This document shows, piece by piece, positions 1 to 11,160 of a DNA stretch of 64,000 bases. The position numbers and the translations under genes are program-made. The DNA is from Channallabes apus. Lineage: Eukaryota; Chordata; Actinopteri; Siluriformes; Clariidae. Location of the stretch: contig CM060107.1 of NCBI GenBank assembly GCA_030522415.1, positions 27,990,571 to 28,054,570 of the forward strand. The letters are read 5' to 3'. A model generated the notes under the pieces. It saw only the letters and a program-made list of their open reading frames with translations. It was not told where the DNA came from and did no database searches. Every line of letters starts with the position of its first letter. Position 1 is the stretch's first letter.

Positions 1-1874
1 AAGAGGGAAAGAAAGAGAGGAAGGAGAGTGAGAAAAGAAAACCCCTTTGACTTCAAAAAGAGCCCTCTCCCTCTTTCCTGGGCCAGGCTGAAAGAACCGG
101 GAGATGAAACCAGGGGGGGCTTGTGTATTCAGCGGACTAATTCAGAACTGATTCCTCTAATACACCCCTGAAACACTTTTAATTGTGTTAGTTTGCATTC
201 AAAAGGCATGTTTGCAGCTCTTAATTGGAGGCTGCTTTGAAATAATTGAAATGTACGACTTTGTGGGGGCCAACTTAAACAGTTCTAATGTGCTTTGGTG
301 GTAGGCACTAGCACCCCATTATTCCTCATTCAGATGCTGTGCCATTTCGGAGGGGTCTTGGCAATTTGTAACCTTTAAAGTAAAAAGGGTGTTAGGGTTT
401 GGCAGTAGGCTCACTACATTTTCTATATCTTGTTGTAAATAAGTAAAGAACTTATACATATAAAGTAAATATAATTGAATCAGACTTTTATTCTTGTGAA
501 AAAAAAGAGGCTAGATTTCACATTCTCTAATGTATGTAGCAGGATGAATTTCAAGTCTGACTCTTTGACAACTCTTTGTCAAAGTTGGACATTTCCCCCA
601 ATATTTCCAATAAAATCCCATTTTGTGTGACAAGTGTTCACACACTCCTCCTCACTTCTCTCTTTTGTCTTGTGTAGAGCTGGAAAGAGAGAGAACGGTG
701 TTTCTGACACAGGCATCCACCTGCCTGTCAGTCTTTTTCTTCTGGTGTTTTTAACAGCCTTTTATTTGACATGGCAAGGTGTGATGAGTGTGACACTATG
801 TAGTAAATCTGCATTACACTAGGTTGCTCAAGCATGTTACACTGTTCCCATGGTCTCCGTGAGGCAGGACCAAGAAGAGAGGAGAGAGAAAATATTTTAC
901 TGAAAATACTGCTTCTGTGGATTTTGCAGCAGATGGTAGAGTGTGAATGCTTCCTGCTGTTATGCCATTAGATTCATATTATCAAGATTGCTATTAAACA
1001 TTGTATGAATTAGCATCTTTCTGGATTTTGCTCAACATTTGGTTCTGGTTATTATACAAACAGCTTGCTGTTGTTACTTTGGTTCATGTATGAGTTAAAT
1101 CCCTAAAAACAGTCCTTTTCCCTGAATCACTTCTTTTCTCAAGTCATTCTCCTTTTTCTCCCTTGAATCATTTTAATCCTCAGGGGGGCTCAAACTCTGG
1201 CTGTCATTTGATCGTTCAGTGCCAGCGCTAGGGCTCTAAATAAACCCAGTGTTGCGTGAATATCATTCTGTGGATGTATGGGCCACATTGGTGAGCTGTG
1301 AGGCTGAAGAGCGAGCCTTCACTGGCCTCTCTCCGAATGCTTGGCGACTGCTCGGTTACCCCACAGTGAAAGGACCACCCACTTAGGCTTGAGAGGGGAT
1401 TTGGAGCCTCCTGCCTCTTCTGTCCTTAGCCCCTTTTTGGAAGGCGTTTGCCATCCATCTGATTGGGTCTGTGTGCTTCCTACATTATTCCCTCTGCTTT
1501 GTCAGTCAAGAATGGGATGCAGGTTAGGAAGGTGCATCCTTCAGGATATCAGTGCACTCTGACAGAAATGAGATGATGTCAAGTGTCACACTGATTGAAG
1601 ATTTGTTTGAATATTTTAGGATGCAGATTATTAACAATATACCATGTAATTTAAAAAAAATTATTTTTCTAAATAATTTTTGAGCTCAGTCAGTGTGTTG
1701 TTTCTAATTCACTCCCTGTATAAGACCATGTTCATAGATATGCTAAGTGATTCTGCTGGCAGAAGGACTCAGATGCTGTCCCCTGTGAGGTCTTGTATGT
1801 TTGATTTCCCCAACTTCCCCGCTCCACCCCAACATGTTCATTCTCAACTCCCGGTCTTCAGTCCCAACCTGTTT
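1..1874. other. Intergenic, no gene seen
   Basis: The stretch begins with about 50 purine-rich bases and then turns into AT-rich unique sequence. The short open frames have no recognisable protein and no splice context. A block near 1190-1390 is less AT-rich and non-repetitive, so it could be a conserved non-coding segment, but nothing specific can be read from it. Confidence 0.6.
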
Positions 1875-2171
1875 TTAATCAACTTTTCTCACAAAGCACA
1901 ACAAAACAGGGGGAGGGCAGTGCTCGGTCTGTTGGGGGTCGATGCTGGCAGCAACAATGTCCGTGAACTGCTTGCCATCTCCATCCCCTAGTGCCATATA
2001 CAAACAATCATTTCCATATGCAGTGAAAGGGGTCATTGCGTTAACGGAGGGAGGAATGCTTTTGCGGGAAATATTGTCCAGCATTGACACAGAAGTAATT
2101 TGGGGCTCACCAAGCGATTCTATCACAGCCTTTTGTTGCTTCAAAATGTTTGACCCAGAGGTCCCTGTCAC
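1875..2171 (-). CDS. Hypothetical 98-aa ORF, unrecognised
   Basis: An uninterrupted frame of 98 codons starts with ATG at 2171 and ends with TGA just before an AT-rich stretch. The predicted product is of mixed composition (GDGDGKQ, a QQ-rich start, a CPPP segment). It has no signal peptide, no membrane segment and no domain I recognise. The local DNA is less AT-rich than its flanks, unlike most chance ORFs here. It could be a fragment of a transposon-encoded accessory protein, a single exon, a processed pseudogene fragment, or chance. No splice partners, promoter or poly(A) signal were identified. The overlapping plus-strand frame (1942-2193) is an equally open shadow, so the strand is not secure. 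Confidence 0.2.
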   Translation of the reverse strand: MTGTSGSNILKQQKAVIESLGEPQITSVSMLDNISRKSIPPSVNAMTPFTAYGNDCLYMALGDGDGKQFTDIVAASIDPQQTEHCPPPVLLCFVRKVD

Positions 2172-2694
2172 CCCTGTAGTTAATGACCGTTAGAGCGCTG
2201 TGACAGTCTCCAAAAGTAAAACATCTCACAACTAATAGCAGGCCTCAAGAGGCTTAGGCATAAATATTTAAGCAGTTCTTACTTGTCCCAAATACTAGGG
2301 GGTCTCCATGGTATGTTTATCAGATAATACAAGCTAGAGAGCAAATATAAAAGTATGGCAAACATGCATGGCTTTGCTTTACATGTGGAATTTTGAAGTA
2401 GTCTGCAATATATTTTCAATTCTTTCATTTTTAGCACTGGTTAATGGTACACCATTTTTAATAATTTAATGCTTACCTCTCTTGTTGTTTTATTTTTCCC
2501 ATTTTGGACGTGTGAGTGATTTGTAAACCATTTATATATTAAAGCTAAAACTATAGAGATAAGTGTGAAGTAAGCCAGATTAGTAATGTTGATCTCATTT
2601 GGGGAGTGTGTCACGGTTAGTTTCTTTCAGCAAGTTGACATAATTCTAAAAACTACTTATAAGTCCTTATTTCTCAAAGCAAACTTAATTAAAT

Positions 2695-2900
2695 ATGTGG
2701 GTTGTTGAGGTACACTGACGTGCCATGAATTATTGCCCCGGCGAACAAAGGCGTTACACAAGCCATCGAATTATCTCTGTCAAACTTTGGCGTAATCTGA
2801 ACTGATCCTCTTAAAAATATTTAAATGAAGACATTTGCACATGAATAGGCTCCATGGCAACCGTGTGTATGTTCTACTTCAGGGTGCTTCTTTAACACAG
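2695..2900. promoter_or_regulatory. Candidate conserved non-coding element
   Basis: A complex, non-repetitive block of balanced composition sits within AT-rich DNA. It contains CpG-bearing and homeobox-like words (CGAATTATC, a CCATGGCAAC palindrome-like X-box half) and no open frame. It lies in the presumed foxb1-anxa2 desert, where developmental enhancers would be expected. This is inference from composition only. Confidence 0.25.
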
Positions 2901-3689
2901 CGCTTTAGAAAGCACATCTCTTCTGTCATGTTGACAAACAACAAAACAAACAATCCCTGAAAAAAAAGCGATGAAGTATTTCAGAATGGGATGATGGATG
3001 GCCAGGGCTAAAATGTAGACGTTTGAAAAAAAAAGGGCCGACACTGTGGAGAAAGGACAATTGAAGTTTACTACAATTTCTTTCTGTTATTGGACCTCCC
3101 TCATTGTGTAGATGAAGTTTAATTTGTATGCTCTGGAGGCCCAGGACTTTTTGTTATAATATGCAATTGAGTATTCAATAATGTGTTTGCAGTCATGGCT
3201 AAAATTGGAGTTAAGAGTTCATAGAGAACTGCAGTACTTCTTTGAAGATGAATTCTCCCTCTAGTGGCTGGAATACAGCTTTCTGCATGCGTGTATAACA
3301 CTGTGTTTATGTATACACTTTGGTCCCTAGCTCTTCTCCAAATACACCTTCCTCCTATAAATTAATTATTTAGAAAGAAATGGTTTAGTTTGAGAAATAT
3401 AGGACACATCTGTTTTCATTTGACTTCATCTATGGCAGGAGTAATTGTGGAAATGTTTGTGAAAATAATAGCAGTTCCCAGTGTACTTCATTTCCTTACT
3501 AAGGAAACTCTTATGTATTAATATAGCTCATGGCTCAATTCTGTTATGGAAGAGAAAGGATTAATTAATTTGGGGCTAATAGGCACAAACATGAAAAAAA
3601 TTAACTTCTTTACTTTTTCGCTCAGATCGTGTGTAGCATTTTTAAGTAACTAATATAAATTATGCACACTGTGTTGATTATGCTGCAGA

Positions 3690-3698
3690 AAGAGAGAG

Positions 3699-3730
<32 letters not shown>
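3690..3730 (+). repeat. (AG)n microsatellite
   Basis: About 20 AG units with one CG interruption at 3701. Confidence 0.95.
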
Positions 3731-3734
<4 letters not shown>

Positions 3735-5638
3735 GAAAGACTTATTTACCTGGCACCTAATCAATTGAACATTTTCATAATTGAATCTTGTTTTCCTAAA
3801 TTATGTGCTGTTTGGCTTGTGTCCAGATAAAGGATGTTTTCTGGCCAACAATGGATCTTTCAATTCTACACTATCCTGCATTTTTGCAGGTAGGTGATGA
3901 TTCCTGATATACCTTACAACAGGGCTCTTCGATCTTATCCACAAAGGCCTGGTGTGGCTGTAGGTTTTCATCCCAGACAAATAAGTGATACCCTTAGCGG
4001 TCATTTGAAGACCAAACACAACTGACTGAAGAGGTGTGATCTAATGTGACTGTTGTATGTTTGCAATTAAAAGAAAATGTGTAGACATGTCAGCTCTTCA
4101 TATTTCTCAAGATTTAAAGTAAATAATCTTTTTTTTTTTTTTTTTTTAATCTTATGAAATGTTTTTTTTTCTTGTGTAATTTATTTTGATATGGACTCTC
4201 ATCAATCCAAGCAGAAAGACTTTCTGCAATGCTGCAAAGCACACACTATTGTGAGCCTTTAGACCTACAGTGCCTGGGCATGTACAATTTGCCCTAATCA
4301 TGAACAAACTAATTAACAAATGGAAATTGAATGTCACCTTGCCATTTTCCACCTATAGTGCTCCCTGCTTTAGATTTAGATTGCCTCACAGGCTTGAAGT
4401 CAGACTGGACTTGGCTTATGCAACACGGACCAATTGCAGGAAATAGTATTTTAACACAAATATATCCTAATCAATTATTTTTACTTATTTGGCTGTGAAG
4501 AACAGCCATGCATTTTACATGTAAACCAGTTAATTTTATATTACTATGTGCACACTTGCACTGGGTTCGATGATTATTAAGTAGCCTGGCCTGGCAGCCC
4601 TTAAACTCTGTGTGTCTGACTCCGGCCCCTCTCTGGGCTGTAAATCAGCATGCGTCCTCACATGTGATAATTCTCCAAAGTTAAACAGCCATAAAAGCCT
4701 AAGGAACTCTGACCTTCACGATCTAACTAAGCAAGAAAAGCCAATGATGTGTACCAGTGCCGGTTGCACTTCTCACATTATGATAAACTATGGGCTCGCC
4801 AATGCTAAAAAATAATTGTAGGTCTTCGATGACATATATAGGAGCAGCTTTTCAATACGATCCCAATTTATTTAGCAGTAAAATATTTTATTGTTGGCTA
4901 TAAAGCATATGGCTCAGAGAAGGGGATGAAGGACAAGGATGTCTAGCTGGGGTAGTTGTCTCCCAACACTGTCACTCTTCTTAGCAGAAGATGTATGGTA
5001 GTGGAAGACAGATTATAATAGTATGTGGCAGTCTTACGGGATGAGAGGCCATAAAACAATCAAAATTACTGAAGCCAGTCGCAATAACTATGTCCATGAC
5101 ATTTAAAGTGGTGGATTTCTCTCAGCACTGGTATTATTTCCTCCTATTTGGGTAAAAACATCAATCGTTGGTTCTGTCTGACAACGTTCTTTAGTGCCTT
5201 TTGTGTTAATTCTTGTAAATGTTACAGACTTTGCCAATTATCAAGAAACCTCCTTGTACTGAACTTGACTGTGCTTGTTTCTTATATTTCTTCATATGAC
5301 TGTGTAATTTTATCAAATTTTGTTTATTTTAACATGTCACATTTGGGATGCCATATTGTAATATCTAAAATTTATATTTAAAAACACACATATGAGAATG
5401 AAATCTGTTAGCCCATATTAACCTCAGTGGTTAAAAAAAAAAAAAAACGGGACTAGAACCAGGCTTCAGCTGAACTATGAGTAGGACTCACAACAATGAG
5501 TCTAGTCATTATAAGACTGGATCCTTTACAATGTCATAACATATTCAGACATTGAGGAAATATGCTGCGACTGCATCCTCTGCCATCCCTGCCCTTCACA
5601 GCTGTCATAGCACGATCATAAACAGCATTTATAACAAT

Positions 5639-5697
5639 CTAGCCTGTGGGTAAGGGAGAAGGAGTGAGGGAGAGGGAGAAGGAGAGGGAGAGAGGGG

Positions 5698-5731
<34 letters not shown>

Positions 5732-5760
5732 GGAGGGAAACGGAGAAAGGCTAAGAGAGC
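5639..5760 (+). repeat. Purine-rich tract with (GA)n core
   Basis: An imperfect GGGAGA-rich tract leads into an uninterrupted (GA)n at 5699-5729. The serine/leucine-rich frame read from the opposite strand is an artefact of the repeat. Confidence 0.9.
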
Positions 5761-5889
5761 TCATGAGAAAGTGAAATAATGAAGGAGAGCAAGATCTCTG
5801 ATATGTAAATAAAGATTCTTGTATACAGATGATGAGAAATGTATCAATGATCTCACTATTCTCTAAAAAAAAAGCAATACTCAATTTAA

Positions 5890-6027
5890 TAAAGTGACAT
5901 ATGTATCCAGTAAGATACTATATGTACCTAGTGAGATACAGTACTGTATCTAATGAGGTTCAGTGTGTACTGAGGGAGATTCAATATTCACCCAGTGAAG
6001 TACAATATGCATTCAGTGAGATTCTGT
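5890..6027 (+). repeat. Degenerate minisatellite, left part
   Basis: About six diverged copies of a 20-27 bp unit built around CCAGTGAGATACAGTATGTA. The same unit reappears at 6110-6122, 6507-6522 and 9004-9115, so one array has been split by mobile-element insertions. Confidence 0.75.

Positions 6028-6056
<29 letters not shown>
6028..6056 (+). repeat. (TTTA)n microsatellite
   Basis: Seven or so uninterrupted TTTA units inside the minisatellite region. Confidence 0.9.
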
Positions 6057-6058
<2 letters not shown>

Positions 6059-6122
6059 TAGCATTTAGATTCAGTATTTACATATATTATTTATTTATGA
6101 TTTAATATAGTATGTACCCAGT

Positions 6123-6506
6123 GGGGCGGCGCGGTGGTGTAGTGGTTAGCACTGTCGCCTTGCACCTCCAGGGTCTGGGTTCGATTCCCCGGCCAGGCTC
6201 GATTCCCGTCTCTGTGTGCATGGAGTTTGCATGTTCTCCCCGTGCTTGGTGGGTTTCCTCCGGGTACTCCGGTTTCCTCCCACAGTCCAAAGATATGCAG
6301 GTTAGGCTAATTGGCGTTCCTACAGTAAAAATTGCCCGTAGTGTGTGATTGGGTGTGTGAGTGTGTGTATGTGTGTGTGCCCTGCGATGGATTGGCACCC
6401 TGTCCAGGGTGTACCCCGCCTAGTGCCCGAAGTCTCCTGGGATAGGCTCCAGGTCCCCCCGCGACCCTGAACACAGGATTAAGCGGTATAGAAGATGAAT
6501 GAATGA
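6123..6506 (+). mobile_element. V-SINE (tRNA-derived) with target duplication
   Basis: The head resembles a tRNA, with a pol III A box (TGGTGTAGTGGTTAG) and B box (GGGTTCGATTCCC). It is followed by the central domain typical of fish V-SINEs (TGGAGTTTGCATGTTCTCCC), a 3' body with a CCCTGCGATGGATTGGCACC motif, and a GAATGAATG tail. It is flanked by a perfect 11-bp duplication, ATGTACCCAGT, at 6112-6122 and 6507-6517, which fixes both ends. It inserted into the minisatellite. It is non-coding and depends on a LINE for movement. Confidence 0.93.
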
Positions 6507-6984
6507 ATGTACCCAGTGAGATGGTGGTGGTGGATCCTGAGATCAGGACAGATGGTGGTGGACTTTGCAAAGAGGATGGAAATGGCAGTAGTGAATACTT
6601 TCTTCCAGAAGAGGCAGCAACATAAGGTGACATATAAGAGTGGAGGCAGAAGCACTCAGGTGGACTACATCTTGTGTCGACATCAGTGACTGCAAGGTGT
6701 TGGTAGGAGCCAGACAACACAGAATGGTGGTATGTAAAAAAGCCCTGGTGGTGAGGAAGGTGAAGGGGATAAAGGCAGAGCAGAGGACAAAGTGGTGGAA
6801 GTTGAAAAAGGAAGAATGTTGTGTATTCTTTAGGGAGGAGTTGAGAGAAGCTATGGGTGGTCAGGAGGTGCTTTCAGTTGACTGGATCAGGGAGACAGGA
6901 AGGAGGTACTTGGTGTATCATCAGCAGAGGGCAAAGTGGACAAGGAGACTTGGTGGTGGAACAAGGAAGTAGAGGAGTGTATAC

Positions 6985-7745
6985 CAGTGGCAGCTGCTCT
7001 AAGACTACAAGGGAAGCTCCGCTTCTTCTACTATGTCAGAAAATGAATATGCACGTCGTATTTATATTGGTTTTAATAAAAGTGCGCTAGAACGTGTTAA
7101 ACTTCATGACTAGCTCGTTCAGAATCAGGTATTTATTGTAGATTGTTTGACGCGATTTTCTTCTCATACATTTTTGTGCAGCTCAGCGCGTTAAACCCTC
7201 CTGAAGCCCAGCTTCACTGGAGCTCGGGCAGCACAGAGGAGCTTTTTTCACTGCAGAAAAGCTGGACGGTAATCGAATAAATGCACCAAAATCGTCACTT
7301 CCAGGGAAGATCAGCTTCTCTGGGAGTGAATGGAGCAGTGGGCGGGCCAGGACGCTGGGTTGCTTCATGATGATTGGAGAAGCTATTAAAAGGGCGGAAC
7401 CCCTTTTTTGATTGACAGCATGTCTTACGTATACACTGGCGCTACAGAGATTCGAGATCAGATTTGAAGGTGAAGTGGTACGACGAACTGCGGCACTCTG
7501 TTTTGTTTGCTGGTGATATAAACATTTGTTTGTACAAATCATTCTTTAAATAAAAAAAAAAAACATAATATAGCGTTCTTGACTTTGCTCCTTGTTTCAG
7601 CATAGTAAAGTTAGTTCGTTCATATAATTAAAGTAGCTCGTGGAAGTGGAAACTAGCCAGAATTTACGTACAAATAACATAATTAATTTTATGTTGAAGG
7701 ACTAATATGAGCTTCCCCTGTTTCAAAAGCTAGCAGCCACCACTG
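6985..7745. mobile_element. Non-autonomous hAT transposon inside the LINE
   Basis: A 761-bp insertion is flanked by a perfect 8-bp target duplication, GTGTATAC, at 6977-6984 and 7746-7753. The termini are inverted repeats: CAGTGGCAGCTGCT on the left against CAGTGGTGGCTGCT read inward from the right. Both ends also share an inverted GGAAGCTC word. Eight-base duplications and CAGTGG ends are hallmarks of the hAT superfamily. No transposase frame is present, so it would need a transposase in trans. The joining frame of the LINE resumes exactly after the right duplication. Confidence 0.93.
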
Positions 7746-7824
7746 GTGTATACAGAGGAAGAGTTTAGCTAAGAAGAAGTGGGACTCTGAGAGGACTGAA
7801 TGTAATAGACAGGAGTACAGGGAG

Positions 7825-8894
7825 ATGCAGCGTAAGGTGAAGGTGGAGGTGGCACAGGCCAAACAAAGACCATATGAGGACTTGTATGCTGGATTCGATA
7901 GTAAGGAGGGAGAGGTGGATCTGTACAGGTTGGTGAGGCAGAGAGATAGAGATGGGAAGGATGTGCAGCAGGTTAGAGTGATTAAAGATAGAGATGGAAA
8001 TGTACTGACAGGTTCCAGGAGGGTGATGGGAAGACGGAAGGAGTACTTTAAAGAGTTGATGAATGAGGAAAAAGAAAGAGAAGAAAGCATAGAAGAGGTG
8101 ACTGTTGTGGAGCAGGAAGTAGCAAATATTAGTAAAAGTGAGGTGAGAAGTGCGTTGAAGAGGATGAAGAGTGGAAAGGCTGTTGGTCCTGATGACATAC
8201 CTGTGGAGGTTTGGAAGTGCTTAGGAGAGGTGGCAGTAGAGTTTCTGACTAGTTTGTTTAACAAGATCTTGGAGAGTGAGAGGATTCCGGAAGAATGGAG
8301 GAGAAATGTATTAGTGCAGATTTTAAAGAACAAGGGAGATGTGCAGAGTTGTGGCAATTACAGAGGCATAAAGCTGATGAGCCATACAATGAAGCTGTGG
8401 GAAAGAGTAGTGGAAGCTAGGTTAAGGGCAGAGGTGAGCATTTGTGAGCAGCAATATGGTTTCATGCCTAGAAAGAGTACAACAGATGCAGTATTTGCTT
8501 TGAGGATGCTGGTGGAGAAGTACAGAGAAGGTAATTGAGAGTTGCATTGTGTCTTTATAGATTTAGAGAAATCGTATGACAGAGTGCCGAAAGAGGAGCT
8601 GTGGTGTTGTATGAGGAATGCTCTGGAAAGCAGAGGAATGGAGGACCCAAGTGGAATGGTGAGGCTATAGGGAGCAAAGGTAAAGAAGGTGCAGGACTTT
8701 ATGTACTTATAGGGTCAATGATCCAGAGCAACGGAGAGTGTGGAAAGGTTGTGAAGAGGAGGGTACAGGCAGGTTGGAATGGGTGGAGAAAAGTGTCAGG
8801 TGTGTTGTACGATAAAAGAGTATTAGTGAGAATGAAAGGGAAGGTATTCAAGACAGTGGTGAGACCAGTGATGCTCTACAGCGAGCATGCGTGA
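7825..8894 (+). pseudogene. RTE reverse transcriptase remnant
   Basis: The frame at 7825-8538 encodes the fingers region of a LINE reverse transcriptase, with motifs KSGKAVGPDDIPVEVWK, GNYRGIKLMS and QYGFMPRKSTTDAVFALR. A TGA at 8536 is followed, still readable, by FIDLEKSYDRVPKEELW, which is the motif A region. After about 8640 the sequence jumps to the C-terminal part (VQAGWNGWRKVSGV, KGKVFKTVVRPVMLY), so the palm segment with the metal-binding YADD box is deleted. More stops and a frameshift follow. The enzyme cannot be active. A second, shorter copy of the same 3' region lies at 60698-60997. Confidence 0.88.
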
Positions 8895-9003
8895 TGCTTA
8901 GAGACAGTGGCACTGAAGAAAAGACAGGAGGCAAAGCTGGAAGGAGGAGAGCTGAAGATGTTGAGGTTCTCTTTGGGAGTGAGAAGGATGGATAGGATCG
9001 AGA

Positions 9004-9115
9004 TTCAGTATTTTTCCAATGAGATATAGCATGCACCCAGTGAGATACAATGTACCAAGTGAAGTACAGTATGTATCCAGTGAGATTCAGTATGTATCCA
9101 TTGAAAAATGTATCT
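9004..9115 (+). repeat. Degenerate minisatellite, right part
   Basis: Four to five copies of the same 20-27 bp unit as at 5890-6027 (CCAGTGAGATACAGTATGTA type). They form the right flank of the RTE insertion. Confidence 0.75.
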
Positions 9116-10842
9116 ATTTAGTTAGTTCAGTTGTATTTAGCTGTACTGAGCTGACTGAAAATTTCCCTTATGAGAAATAATGGATCAACAGCACTGCTTA
9201 TCTAATAAATCAGTTAGGAATGTTCTCAAGCATATTTAATTGGCAATGCTTTGACATACATTAACATTTGTTTTCATACCTAATCGCACAAGGTTTAGAC
9301 ACGTAAACTGCAAATGAAATGGTATTTCGTCTCCTTTCCTAATGTGGATGTGAGGCAGCCTTTTCCTGCATGATACCTCTCCTGGTTCCTGCCCCATCAG
9401 CGGACCCCCTGGCAACCTCCCGCCGCAGAGATAATATTTAGTGAACACAGCTCAGTGTAAACTCAGTGGGGAGAACATCTTCCCAGGTACATCGTTAATC
9501 ATAATTACGCGAGGTATGACAGCAGCTTAGAGACTCCCTGCCTGAACCCCCGTCTCTGACATCCTGCAGGAATACTGCATCTGTACACTCCACATTAGCA
9601 TTGTTCCTATTCATATGGCACGGACAATCTATACCATTCACATACATGTAGCTGTTATGTGAAGAATTAGAGTCTACTCTATGGTGGTGAGAGCCTGGTG
9701 CTTGGCCCTGTATTATGAGAGATCATGAAAGGTTTTGACCTCTTGCAGTGGGAAGCTTGAAGGCCTCAGGGATGCAGATTCTAGATTATGTATGTCTACC
9801 GTACAAATCTATTTCTGTACTATGCACAAGGCTAAGTACCATTTAATTGAGCCAGCCTCCAATATTAATCTTTCCTCCATGATTCATGAACCTGCACTGT
9901 GTTAATAAAGCATCTATGTCCTTATTTTATTGTTGTGTCTAAATGATAACGATAAATCAGGGACAAATATTTATTCATGCTCTGCTTCAGTTTATAAAAA
10001 GTCTCTATTGCTTCCAAAGATTCTTTCCAAATAATATCTATGTAAATTTAAACTTCAGTAACACAACAGTAAATCCTGTACAGATTTTAAGAAGTGTAAA
10101 TATTTCATCATCTTATGTACCAACTCTGAAGATGTATTTGGTTCAAGTGGCTAATCTTCTGCCTTTGAAAAAACTTACAAAAGACTTGCAGAACAAATCC
10201 GAAACTATTCTGGCCGATATGGGACCCTGTGTGGGATTTATTAGAACAATCAAGACCCTGTTCCTAACCACCTTCTTACTCCAGTTTTAATATTTAGTTT
10301 CTTTCTTTTATGTTCTCTTTCGATTAACTGTTTTGCCCTTTGGCTTTTCCATGATCACACTTTTATATGAACAGAATATAGTTTGTGTCTAAATGTTTGC
10401 CTTGAGTGTCAATTGTATATTGATCTGCCTCTGTTGCTTTGGTGATAAAAATAAATAAAAATATAATTAAATAAAAGGTATGTAAATATCATAAGGGTAC
10501 TCATTATTTGTTGATTATATCTGTCTTCATTCCAAATGAAATAGTTTATAATCATATTCAGTCAGGATAGTTTATGTGAAGGATGTGATGTAGGCTGAAC
10601 AGGAAGATGAATTAGTTAGCGCTCTGTTGTTGGCTCCAGCACTCTCTGGGGAACTCGCCCCGTATCCTTACCTGCTGCTGATCGACACAACAAACAGCAC
10701 ATGGATAAACAACCTGTATGTTTGAATCCTATTCATCTTCTCTTATTATTCATTTCTACCCAATAATTTAAAATTGTTTAAACACCCGGGTTACATAAAA
10801 GGCTTTTCACAGATTATGTATTTATACACAAAATATACATGT
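9116..10842. other. Intergenic, no secure gene
   Basis: Unique AT-rich sequence. A CpG-bearing block at 9290-9640 is listed as a candidate regulatory element. The 115-codon open frame at 9943-10290 (+) is AT-rich, has several N-glycosylation-like NXS/T sites and ends in TTFLLQF. It has no recognised domain or splice context, so I treat it as unproven. Confidence 0.5.
9290..9640. promoter_or_regulatory. Candidate conserved non-coding element
   Basis: Balanced, non-repetitive sequence containing a dense homeodomain cluster, GTTAATCATAATTACGCG, around 9494-9511. It is surrounded by AT-rich DNA and has no open frame. The suggestion of enhancer function is inference. Confidence 0.3.
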
Positions 10843-11160
10843 TATGACCAAAAGTTTGTGGACACCTGACAATTACTATTATGTCCTTCTTGTGGGAAGG
10901 CTTTGATGTGACATGATGTGGGGAGTTTCCTGTTCAGTCAAAACAGGATTAGTGAAGTCAGGCACTCATGATGAGGACATCTGGGGTGCAGTCAGCATTT
11001 TGGTTTGTCCCAAAGATGATCAGTTGAGTTGAGGTCAAGACTAAGTTCTTCCACTCCAACCTGAACATGCATCACACTTTGGACATCGCAGGGAATTATC
11101 ATGCTGGAACAGGTTTGGGCCTCTTAGTTCCTGCAAGAGAAGTTGTAATGAGACAACTTG
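10843..11160 (-). mobile_element. Tc1/mariner remnant
   Basis: It begins with the fish Tc1-type terminal word GACCAAAAGTTTGTGGACACC and continues with decayed transposase sequence on the minus strand: GTTGAGGTCA is the complement of the PDLNP coding motif, and a CATGCTGGAACAGGTTTGGG block follows. The other terminal repeat is not found and stops are frequent, so it is a dead fragment. Confidence 0.75.

Larger units (their letters stand above)
2172..5638. other. Intergenic, AT-rich, no gene seen
   Basis: Mostly AT-rich unique sequence with poly-T and poly-A tracts (for example around 4130-4147) and a GA microsatellite. No exon pair, tRNA or retroelement ORF was recognised. One candidate conserved block is listed separately. 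Confidence 0.55.
6518..9010 (+). mobile_element. RTE-like LINE, 5'-truncated and broken
   Basis: A non-LTR retrotransposon remnant. The left part (to 6976) encodes the end of the apurinic-type endonuclease and the linker (VVDFAKRMEMAVVNTFF, QVDYILC, KWWKLKKEECC). After an inserted hAT element (6985-7745) the frame continues at 7754 into the reverse transcriptase and ends near GRIDR-like sequence at about 9000. The family resembles fish RTE-type LINEs, to which BovB and the CFDP2-type endonuclease belong; the clade name is from memory of those proteins. The start of the endonuclease is missing, there are frameshifts and stops, and the catalytic YADD region has been deleted. Confidence 0.85.

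Noticed and set aside
5639..5884. Serine/leucine-repeat protein frame
   Set aside because: Purely the translation of a GA microsatellite.
6130..6195. Possible tRNA gene
   Set aside because: A and B boxes are present, but the acceptor stem does not pair and the sequence continues into a V-SINE body.
7689..8357. 222-codon minus-strand frame
   Set aside because: Antisense of the RTE reverse transcriptase; low-complexity serine/leucine content.
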